NCBI RefSeq assembly: GCF_020382885.2
Contig: NC_058501.1
Location: 5,084,001 to 5,148,000 of the forward strand
From: Scatophagus argus
Lineage: Eukaryota > Chordata > Actinopteri > Scatophagidae
Length of the DNA: 64,000 nucleotides
Direction of reading: 5' to 3'
Part shown: positions 55,462 to 64,000 of the stretch, in pieces
How positions within the stretch are numbered: position 1 is the stretch's first letter
Layout of the letters: each line of letters opens with the position of its first letter
Translations under genes and position numbers: made by a program
The notes under the pieces: model-generated
Told to the model about the DNA's origin: nothing
What the model saw: the letters and a program-made list of their open reading frames with translations, nothing else
Databases searched by the model: none

Positions 55462-57008
55462 ACATAGACAATGGCCCACAGCTGAGAAAACAGCTGGGCC
55501 TGACATAAAAACCAGTCATTTGCCAACACAATGACTTGCTCCATGGGCAACACTCAACCAGCTAAATACAGCGCTGCTCAGACCATGTTACCACCACAAA
55601 AAAGAGAACAAAATGACTCTGCAGGGTTCCTAAAACTACACAATATTTGTCCTTGCATAAATTAGTCTTCAATAACACAAAAACAATCTAAGAAAAAAAA
55701 AAAACTCAGACAAATATGTGGGAGGAAATACCAGTGAATCCTCTGAAGTGGCTGCTTCCTACTGCGTAAAGAGTTGAACAATCAGTACGTAGGAGGGTGA
55801 AGGCATATTTCATTAACCCTGTTCTAATTGCTATTTCCTTTTTATTTTGGCATATGAGGGAAAAGGATTACGCTGTCGGTTGGTTGCTGATGCAGTGTGA
55901 CCATGGGTGCAACAGAGAATGACATTGATTATAGTGAGGTTGCTGCATTTCTGTAAGGGTGAAAGTGGGAGAAGGACATGTGGAATGTAATTGTCAAGTA
56001 AAGTTTAAGTGTGATAATAACAATGTATGTAGGAGTAAATCAGAGCTGGAGGTCAGCGTTGGTGTTTATGACTGCATATACTTTAAATAATTACTTGTGC
56101 AGTCATCAGAGAAGTGTTTTCCACACATACTCCAGTCAGACTGCCTACAACAAAGTGTATGTCAGCGTTTGGCCTTACTCTGGCACAGCCTCTCTGATCT
56201 TGGGGTCAGTGATCTCCTTGTAGATGGCAGCAGACTGCAAATCCTCCAGAGGGCACATGATGCCGTACTCCTCGCACCCATGGGCTTGAACCAGGGGGTC
56301 CATTCGATGAGGGTCGAACATGATGTTGTTAGGTGTCACCAGCAATACCCCGCTGACCGCACCCTGAATCAACACGAAAAAAGAGAGGGATGGGTGAGGA
56401 ACAATGCCATCCATGAGAACTTTCAGTATATAAAAGAAGCAACTTAGTATGTTCATCTACCACCAGAACATAATCAAAAGCACTTCTGCCACATAAGCAA
56501 CTGAAGGCCAAACCCATTTGAGACCACAAATGTCCTAAATCAAGTACAAGTTATTGACTGCCAGCACTGACCACTTCAATGGTTTCATTTGGTACCTGGG
56601 AGTGAATCAGCAGCAGTTCAATACCACGGATCATGGAAAGCAGGACAGCTTTGCCTGGACGCACACACATCTAGATGGAGGTCTGTGTGTATTTCAGGAC
56701 ATCCTGGGAGCTGGCTGCTATCCTGCCTGTCCTAAATTCTGAGCAGTACACAACTTTCCCAGTCTTTGTGGTCCCTGTCCCAACTGGTTTGAAATGTGTT
56801 GCAGATCAATAAGGACGTAAGGATCAATGGATGTGTATTTTCTACTGTATTTTACCTTGCCATCAGTGATGTACTTGCAGTTGATCTTGAGAAACTTCTC
56901 TGTAAGGGCCTCTTCCTCCTCGGAGGTGGATGACACCACTCTGGACTGGCGCAGGGCAGGGAACACTGGAGGGTGAATGCCTTCTGGTCTGGGGGGGCCA
57001 TCAGAGTC
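39941..57008 (-). CDS. oxr1: Oxidation resistance protein 1, 5' exons missing from the window
   Basis: OXR1 protects cells, especially neurons, from oxidative damage; its TLDc domain is also linked to V-ATPase regulation. Minus-strand exons 57008-56856, 56363-56179, 54591-53927, 51500-51335, 48827-48662, 45480-45400, 43997-43872, 42256-42104, 41963-41868, 40384-40311 and 40076-39941 join in frame to 666 residues. The first visible exon contains [19 protein letters not shown]. Next comes the GRAM-like segment [15 protein letters not shown] long acidic, Ser/Pro-rich exon (665 bases, disordered) has [18 protein letters not shown]. Then come [13 protein letters not shown] and the TLDc domain from [15 protein letters not shown] to the terminal QDIEVWAFE. 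The phrase VSEDVFTE...LSPIREE and the tail favour OXR1 over NCOA7. The exon encoding the N-terminal LysM domain should lie upstream and was not found up to 64000. Whether this is oxr1a or oxr1b cannot be told. Confidence 0.93.
40385..41867 (-). other. oxr1 intron, no gene seen
   Basis: An intron within the TLDc-coding part. Short open frames on both strands have no splice or homology support. Confidence 0.6.
42257..45399 (-). other. oxr1 introns flanking exon 43872-43997
   Basis: Two introns of about 1.6 and 1.4 kb. No further exon, RNA gene or clear mobile element was recognised. Confidence 0.55.
47030..47086 (-). CDS. oxr1: Alternative first coding exon of a short oxr1 isoform
   Basis: An ATG at 47086 (minus) opens 19 codons, [19 protein letters not shown], ending at a consensus donor (gtatgt) in phase 0. 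Joined to the exon starting 45480 it reads ...[14 protein letters not shown]. This mirrors the short human OXR1 isoform, whose own first exon ends in KYTL before VVS. The resulting protein would be 240 residues, essentially the TLDc domain alone. Only the last few residues resemble the human exon, but the phase, position and KYT motif agree. Confidence 0.7.
47087..47320 (-). promoter_or_regulatory. oxr1: Internal oxr1 promoter for the short isoform
   Basis: Lies directly upstream of the alternative first exon. On the minus strand it has a CCAAT box (plus ATTGG at 47298-47302) and is GC-richer than the flanking introns. No TATA box is evident at the usual distance. The transcription start is not located. 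Confidence 0.45.
47781..47840. repeat. Short fish-repeat tail fragment
   Basis: The phrase 'aggctttaattagtcccaca' followed by ttagggaaattca resembles the frequent fish repeat tail 'tttattgatcccaaagggaaattc'. It is preceded by AAGAC units. The family is uncertain. Confidence 0.35.
48828..51334 (-). other. oxr1 intron with SINE head
   Basis: Contains the tRNA-derived fragment at 51100-51190. Otherwise no supported feature. The 148-residue open frame near 49501-49947 (minus) has no homology signal. Confidence 0.5.
51100..51190 (+). repeat. tRNA-derived SINE head or tRNA pseudogene
   Basis: The phrase 'ggtaactcagctgactattg' resembles an A box and 'aaggtcaaatccctgcagct' a B box, spaced as in a tRNA gene. 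Several positions differ from a functional tRNA, and no clean cloverleaf could be drawn by eye. A short A-rich tail (aaaataaagt) follows. It is best read as a relic of a tRNA-derived SINE. Confidence 0.5.
51501..53926 (-). other. oxr1 intron
   Basis: Apart from the MITE copy at its start no feature is supported. Mammalian oxr1 has alternatively spliced short exons in this part of the gene; I did not find a convincing one. Confidence 0.5.
51565..51790. mobile_element. Inverted-repeat MITE, copy 3 (oxr1 intron)
   Basis: The left end reads 'aaaggaatagtttgacacta', followed by ggctagcctggctctgact. The interior 'aacacgttaattagtgagct' matches copy 1. The right end (tactgtgcatatgtcc) is degraded. 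Confidence 0.5.
54592..56178 (-). other. oxr1 intron with long GA tract
   Basis: Contains the GA microsatellite at 55385-55456. No exon is supported between the acceptor at 54592 and the donor at 56178. Confidence 0.55.
55385..55456. repeat. Long uninterrupted GA/TC microsatellite
   Basis: About 36 perfect AG units on the plus strand. Such homopurine mirror tracts can form triplex (H-DNA) structures. The Glu-Arg and Ser-Leu repeats in all frames here are artefacts. Confidence 0.95.
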
Positions 57009-57948
57009 CTGGCGGTGGTTTGGGTGGGGATGTAGACAATGGTATTACAAGGAGAAGGTAGGAAATACAAACCATTTGTTAGTTGAGTCACTATTACTTT
57101 TTTGATTATCATCTGTTCCTGCCAATGGACCTGTTTGTCCTTCGTCACTATGAACACAGCAGGGTACATTTTATAGTTAGAAATGATGCAAAATTAAATA
57201 ATAAATCCAAACCTAACAGAATCAAAACTGTAAATGCCGTGTTCCACTTTATCCTGATGCCTACGCACAGATATTTATATGAATGCATCATGACTAAATC
57301 TCTAAATAGCTTTCAACCAAACAGGCAAAATAATAAGCACCGTGTAACTGACATAGCTTGGTTCACTTGGTAATACATGGTGCAACTAATTTGTGTCTCA
57401 TTTCATCAAACTAATGCCTTCAAGTCTCTAGATGTATTATCTATTAATAAACATATTTTCTGCACAGCGGGACAATCAGGTTAAAAGAAATCTAGACAAG
57501 CCAAATGAATGTGCTTCCTGTATGCCTGAGCTTCACACAGCCAATTAGGTGAAAAACATTCATACGACACTGAAGCTTTAATTATTGCATTTAGTTGATG
57601 CCTAGTTACTTTTATTTTGGCTCAACACTGAGTGTGGGGGTGACGGAGGGCAAGACTGAGACACAGTTTTAAATAAGGAAGGCTGATTCAGACATGTGCA
57701 AAGACTCCAATTCAAAACCCTGGTTCTCTTCATTAACACCATTAACAGTTATGTTGTTTATTCATAAACTTATTACAATATATTTTAAAACTGGAATATT
57801 TCATATTCAATCTTCTCAATATTCCAATGAATATTCAAATAATTTCAATATAATCAACAATTTCAGTCAATTCATCAACGTATTTGTAGTTTCTCCATGT
57901 CTCCTAATGGCTGTCTTTTATCTCTCTGTGGTCAGTTCTCATTGTTCA

Positions 57949-58396
57949 GGGGTTGGGCTGGGCTCCTTACTTCCAGTGAAGGAGAATCTTAATGCTTCAG
58001 CATACTAAGACATTTTGGACAATGCTATGATTCCAACTTTGTGGAACAGTTTGGGGAAGGCCCTTTTCTATTCCAGCATGACTGTGTCCCAGTGCACAAA
58101 GCAGACGTGGCTGGATGAGTTTGGTGTGGAAGAACTTGACTGGCCCGCACAGAACCCTGACCTCAACCTCACAAAACACCTGAACTGGAAAGGTGATTGT
58201 GAGCCAGGCCTTTTGGTCCAACATCTGTGCCTGACCTCACTATTGGTCTACTGCATGAATGGCCAAAAAAATCCCACAGCAACTCCAAGAAGAATGGAAG
58301 CTGTTAAAGTTGCAAAGCGGTCTATGTATTTAGAATGCAATGTTATTAAGGTTCCTATCGCTATGGTCCAATACCTTTGTCTTTATAGTGTAAATT
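57949..58396 (+). pseudogene. Degraded Tc1-like transposase remnant
   Basis: Successive reading frames give GLGSLLPVKENLNASAY, then PTLWNSLGKALF in frame with the next conserved piece. In other frames come PFLFQHDCVPVHKA and EFGVEELDWPAQNPDLN. These match the catalytic DDE part of fish Tc1/mariner transposases (QHDNAPVH... and ...WPAQSPDLNP). The stop at 58006 and several frame shifts kill it. The right end, tctttatagtgta, resembles the element's terminal repeat. The left half is missing. Confidence 0.7.
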
Positions 58397-61300
58397 AAGT
58401 CTCAACTTGTTACTTAATTACAAGTTGATGCATACTCTTGATAAGGCAATTATTAACGCTTCTTCATCTACTCGATGGTAACTCAGCAATCTGCTACAGA
58501 TGGTGCGTCTGCTGGGCTGGAAACACAAAGTGGGGTGTGTTTCTATAGTGGCCTCTTGTCTGAGCCATGAAGAGAGAAAGTCTGTCTGAAAAACTGTTCC
58601 CAGGGACAACTGTCTGACTGGGAGACATTCTGGAGGACACAGCTGACCGAGTGATGCTCTGCATGATGGACCATCTGTGACAATCAGATTGAATGGAAAG
58701 ATGACAAAGAGAGAAATATTGATGAGAAAGACAAAAAGGGAGCAGAAATTGCACAAGACGCAATTAAAAAAAAAGAAAAGCAGTGCAAAGCTGCTGAGGA
58801 GAAATAAAAAGACACAGAGATAAACAGAGCCAAAGGAAATGAACAAGTGATTGGAGTGAGCACAAAGAACAAAAGGGAAAAGGAGGACAGAAAGAGAGAG
58901 TATGTGGGAGTTATTGTAGAGGGGAATTTTGACTGGGAGGGTTTCAAAAGCCAAAGGAGAAGTGAAGTGAAGAGAAGAGCAGTGAAGAGCTTAGAGAAGA
59001 GTGCCCGAGCCAATAACAACTGTCTGCTGTCCTTCTGGCACCCACCCCCACACCTCGCCCTCTCCGCATCCCAGCGTAGTCGACCAACAGCCTGCAGCTA
59101 CTGACCCGCACTGAGACAAGCAGCCCAGACATTGGCAGCCAGGGAAGGCTGAGGAGGCTGGGCCAATCTGTTACAGCCAAAACAAGTCTCTCTGAATGAG
59201 GAGAAAAGAAGGGGACAGAAAAATCTAAAATAAAAACGAGAGTGATCGCCGCTTAAAGTAAGTTTCAAGAACATCCTTGAAACAGAAAAGGATCCCTGAC
59301 CTGTGAGAACATCTACTGTCGATGAGTTTCAGAGGCCCGTACCAGCTGTTAACGATAAGGACTGTGTGTAGGAACATGTCTGTTTAAGCCCCGCTTGTCA
59401 TCTACTTAAACTGAACACACCTCACCTACACAGCGGCACTTAACGGTTCTGCTTCCCAGTGAGTCACTTCCCAGTGAGTCATTCGGGCTGCTCTTCCTGC
59501 TCCAATGTTAAATTTGAAAAGAAGAGAAATCTTTTGCACCAAAAAAAAAAAAAGAAAAGAAAAAAAAAGTTCAACACTCACTAGAACACACGTGGGACAC
59601 ACTGTCCACACACTGTGCAGCACACACCTGGGCTGAAATCAGCAGCTGCAGAAGCCAAAACATGTCCTCCCTCATAGAAATGCAAAACAAACACTGTCTT
59701 CCCTTTCCCTCTCATTAAATCTGGCACATCTGAGAAATGGGTGTTATGTGTTGGTAACAAAATAACACCCATCACACGTCCCACACAGAAACAGGGCTGG
59801 GAAGACACACTTCTTGTCCCTCAGCTGACAGCTCATAAGGCAACACACGACGACAGGTTATGATTTCTTTTGGTATGATGCTAAATGTTGACTTGTAAAA
59901 ATAAAAAAACTGTTGCAATTGTGTTATGTTTGTACATTATTTTGCTGTGTGGGATGATAACTGGCTGAAAACAGTAAATACAGAGAAAAGAGTAAACAAC
60001 AATGAGATTAACTTGGTCTGTTTAATTGGCTGCTAATGGTGACATATTGTCAAAAAAGCTGACAATCTGTCCTTTTATTCATTTTTCAATGTGAAATTGT
60101 AGTTTTGCAAAACAGACCTTGGCTCACCATCTCATCAGTTTGTTTTCACCGGGTAATCACCCATGCACAGGATATGATGGATGATGATGACTGCGATATA
60201 AATTCTTTATTTCCACCCTTGCTTTGATTTGTTCTCTTTAGACAGAACTTGCACAGTCATGCCACATGAGCGAATCATCACTTGATCCAAAAATCCAATC
60301 ATCTCACAGAGATCAGGCTGCCAGCTCATCTCTCTTCCCTGTGGCTCCTCCCTGACTACCTGTGCTGCTCACTACTTCCTGCTAGATGCTGCTATTGGCT
60401 GCTATCTCCCTCCATCTACTCCAGCTGATTAGATCTTTGTTAAGTGCCAAAGATATTCCGGATATCAGTCGGGTTTGTCAACCTTACAACTGTTGGTTCA
60501 TTAAACTCTAGGCTGAGTTTCTAACGTGCTCCTTGTTTTGTGAATTATAGCCCTGATACTGAATTTCAAGTTTTTCATCAAGAAAGTTCTTAGATTTATT
60601 CACTTCCCTATACTTCTGAGTACAGATGAATCTGACTTGACAACATTTTTTTCATATTTTCTACGGATATCGTAGCAACATTAATAATGTGAAGTTGTTT
60701 AACCAGTTTAATCATGTGGTAAAAATCATGACATTCCTAGCAGCAGCAGGGCTTGACGGATGTGTATGTTGGACTGATTGGTCTAGCACCAGCAGGTATT
60801 AGATCGATCAGCATGAAATGTGCTATAGACATACATGCCTACTACTTGGGATGAATTGTAATCACTTTGGTGAACTTTTGATTTAAGATCAAACATCTAC
60901 AAAACCAGTCACGTTCCCATTAGCCTCATGTGTACTTTGTGTCATGCACTATTTAGCAAATGTTAGCATGCTAACACAATAAACTAAAACGATGAACTTG
61001 GCAAGCAATATACCTACTTAGTATCAGTATGTCTGCATTGCTATTGGCAAGCGAACTTAAGCATTAAACATTGTGCCTTAGAGCTGTTGGCATACTACTG
61101 TACTATTTTGTATTCCAGAAGAAAGGTAGCATGTTCCAAATACATAGTATGCCGAAAACACCAGGATATCTCACTGCATTCAGCTGCATTTTGCAGCATT
61201 TTCTGGTTATTCTGATCCACAATGCTTTCCACAGCAAAAAAACACATCGCAACTGAGAAAGCAGTGAGAAGTGTATAATTAATGCATTTATATACGGAGA

Positions 61301-63509
61301 GTGATGGATGCATAAGCAAGACATCAAAGCTCAAGGTGCAATGTTATGACAATGTAGCAAGTCAAAATTATATGAATACGGCATGCAGTAGTAGTATAGT
61401 AGTAGCAGTAATTTGGAAGTCTTATTCAAAAAAATGACATAGCGCAAGGTTTCTACATTTATCCCAACATTTGATCAAAAATCTAGTTCAAATCCTAGAC
61501 ACAAGTGAGGTAAACGTGTTTCAGTTACATATACCCAATCTGATCTAATAACTGCACAAGTCTTTTTGATAAATACTGTAGCACCTTTTGTCGTAACTGC
61601 ATTCTGAATGATCTGGCCATTTTCCATGCTCCTGCCCGAGGATTTTCACTTTTCACATTTTTTTTCCACAGCGACACTTACTGTATTGTAAGTCACAGGA
61701 TATGTGCTAAATACCTCTTTATTTCTCAGCTGTTAAGTGGCTTACAGACAAAGAGAAGTACAGGAAGATCATGATGGTACTATATATGCCAAACAATATG
61801 AAAATGACAAGGCTTCCAAAACCTCAAAGAGTGTGTTCTCTGAGACAATCAGATATTTTGACTCTATTTGGTACAGTGGTATATACAGAGCTGACAGATC
61901 AATATACCTCTAGGCTGGGGAAGTTAAGGCAGCATCACCCTGCCCCAGCTACCTCATCACCTTCAAGTGAATATTGCTTTTCCAGGCTGCTATTGCAGTT
62001 CTAAAATACTTTAATATACGACCACTGTTTGTCCTGCACTGGCCTCCCCAGCATTCAATATTTTCTCAGCTGATGCTGGAATGTGGTACCGTCTCTTTAC
62101 TATGTCCCACATTAACTTTCACCTTCATACACAGTTTTTGTTTAAACAGCTAAACAGCACAGGTAATGTAATTTAAGGCAACAGACAGAAGAAAAGGTAA
62201 AAGAGTTAGCCCAACCTCACTGAGAGACTCTATATTGAAGAAAACTTTATTTATTTGGCCTTATTATTGACCTTATATGAGGTGAGCCAAGACTTTTCAG
62301 TGTCCTGACGTGACCAGATTCCAGTCAAGAGTCTTGGAAACTGGATTTTTTGAGGGTGAGTGACATCAAAGGGAAAGAAAGAGCACAGTGCAGCATAGTG
62401 GACTGGCTGCTGTACTAAAATCCAAAGATGAAAGAGCTGCTGCTCTGGCCTCAGACTGTGGGGGGAGAGGAGAGCAAAGGAAGGAGGAAGGTGGGATGGA
62501 GGAGTACTCAAATGTACGTACAGGAGGAGGAAAGCTGGGATGAGTGTGGGGGGGTGGATATGGCCTGACGGGGCAAACAGGAGCTCATCACTGAGGGTTT
62601 TGGTGGAGGTGGAAGGACTAAGGCATTGTTGCAATCTATTGTATAGGAAGCTGTGAGGAGGATGACACTGATGGTGGGGACAGGGAGTGGGTCTAACAGA
62701 GCTAGGTAGCTGTGGTGGGGCTTCACAAATCAATATTCTTTTAGTTTCCAACCAATATTTCTCTCAGTGAAAAGCAGAAGAGAAAAAAATCTAGACAGAG
62801 GCTGTGGCTCCTGTGAAATATGTCTTCTATCCAGGTCACAGGGTGGTAGTGACAGAGGGAGAGATACGTGGTTGACATGCTGTAGTAAATGCTGTAGACA
62901 ACGCAAAGCAAAAAGGTTTCCTACACATTTCTTTAAAAACAAAGCAAAATTCCTTTTATATGTTATGTATACTACTTGCATGTGTCTCTATGTAATAATA
63001 AAGACTTCAGAAAGGACATCTGCAGGTGCCACCAGGCTATGACCTTGACAGAGACACATGGTGCAATCAAAAATCAATCCACAGCTCCACCTTGTGGGCA
63101 TGGATGTGTTCTGCAACAGGGAGCACACAATGAATTGGGATTCATCAAATGACAGTAGCCAGCGCAAGTCCTCAAGTACAGTCTGTACTGTTATTCATAT
63201 CACATTTAAAATTCCAACTCATGCTGAGCAGACACACCGATGAGCTGATATACTGAATATGTCATGGTAAACAAAAAAAACAAGACCTGTCTAAATGTAA
63301 TAATCACAAGACTTTCACTAAAACACAGTAGGCTCAGTAATTGAGTGGGATTATCACAAAAAGACATATATGGAAGCAGATATATAGGTAAGCTAAACTA
63401 GTTCTACTTCCTCCACTACTAATTTTAGATCACGCCTCAGTGGAAGAGGAAGGAAGGAAGGAGGGAGGCAAAAGAGGTGCCAGAAGAGGAAGAGACAGAG
63501 AAGGTCACA

Positions 63510-63566
63510 GTGGTAGCTGTGCGTGTCTGTGTGCATGTCTGTGTGTGTGTTTGTGTGTGTGTGTCA
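63510..63566. repeat. GT-rich microsatellite
   Basis: A run of GT with CT and AT interruptions, seen directly. Confidence 0.75.
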
Positions 63567-64000
63567 GCAGGAGCAGCAGGAAGGTCTGGATAGGACTAAG
63601 AGGATGTGCCTGCCCACACAGATGACCAGAGAGCAAGTATGCCAGCGAGCCGGTGGCTGCCAAATAATCCAATGACGGCAAGACCGCCAACCAGAAAGTC
63701 AGCCAGCTACCCATACATGCGCGCAGACATGCACGCAGTCATCCAGCCAACGATCCATGCTTGCAAGATGTGTTGCTTTTTGCTGCCAATACCAGCAGGC
63801 CAAAAGGCAGAAAGCTATCATAAAGACACTTCAGAGTTGCCTCAGCTGACTTTTAGCTCTATTATAGAGACACTCAACAACATAGTTGGATAGTGAAAAA
63901 CTTTTGTGTTGCTAACTGAAGCACAGGTAGTGTCATTTAACAACTGTATCAATGTAAATGATGAATTTTTACGGTAAATGCTGTATAGGCTTTTGATTTG

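Larger units (their letters stand above)
57009..64000. other. Presumed oxr1 5' intron or upstream DNA
   Basis: I looked on the minus strand for a LysM-encoding exon and other upstream oxr1 exons and found none. Apart from the Tc1 remnant at about 58 kb and a GT run near 63.5 kb, no gene, RNA or clear element was recognised. Longer open frames near 58.4-59.2 kb and 62.25-62.75 kb lack homology and splice context. Confidence 0.5.

Noticed and set aside
55085-55553. Open frames with Glu-Arg or Ser-Leu repeats on both strands
   Set aside because: Products of the GA microsatellite.
58418-59180. Overlapping minus-strand open frames up to 178 codons
   Set aside because: Low-complexity Phe/Leu/Ser-rich translation of purine-rich DNA. 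No domain or splice structure, and no match to OXR1.
62251-62751. Minus-strand 166-codon open frame
   Set aside because: Pro/Ser/His-rich translation of a GGA/GGT-rich plus strand. No homology recognised and no conserved exon edges.

Overview
This window looks like nuclear DNA from a ray-finned fish, probably a percomorph-type teleost. The reasons are intron-split genes with GT-AG junctions, vertebrate orthologues (iqcg, rnf144b, sqle, oxr1), many CA/TA/GA microsatellites, and short remnants of teleost-style Tc1, hAT-like and other inverted-repeat elements. The species call is inference. No prokaryotic, CRISPR, rRNA or intact tRNA features were seen.

Layout, left to right. (1) 1840-5232, plus: iqcg/drc9, a coiled-coil IQ protein of the ciliary nexin-dynein regulatory complex. 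(2) 6364-8499, minus: a five-exon gene for a 201-residue protein that I do not recognise, carrying two RHIM-like (RIP homotypic interaction motif) segments and no kinase or Z-alpha domain. It is tail-to-tail with iqcg. (3) 10.9-22.5 kb, plus: rnf144b, a tail-anchored RBR ubiquitin ligase with a non-coding 5' exon carrying an upstream ORF. (4) 23271-27342, plus: a complete 14-exon gene for a 439-residue bacterial/plant-type xylose isomerase with all its metal-binding and catalytic residues. (5) 28904-35616, plus: sqle, squalene monooxygenase, with a CCAAT-rich promoter. (6) 39941 to beyond 57008, minus: oxr1, 3' two thirds (C-terminal TLDc domain). It includes an internal promoter and first exon at about 47.03-47.3 kb for a short TLDc-only isoform; the LysM-encoding 5' exons are not visible and probably lie past 64000.

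The four long plus- or minus-strand orthologues were reconstructed exon by exon and all join in frame: iqcg 316 aa, rnf144b 317 aa, sqle 571 aa, oxr1 666 aa (partial). Intergenic and intronic DNA holds microsatellites, three copies of a repeat whose ends resemble TTAAAGGAATAGTT, two copies of a hAT-like MITE inside sqle introns, a dead Tc1 transposase fragment at 58.0 kb and a tRNA-derived SINE head at 51.1 kb.

The genes do not form an operon-like pathway. The two most notable loci are the small double-RHIM gene, a candidate undescribed innate-immunity or cell-death adaptor that sits beside rnf144b, and the intact xylose isomerase, an enzyme absent from mammals. All exon models come from reading splice sites and frames by eye; no alignment, expression or database search was run.
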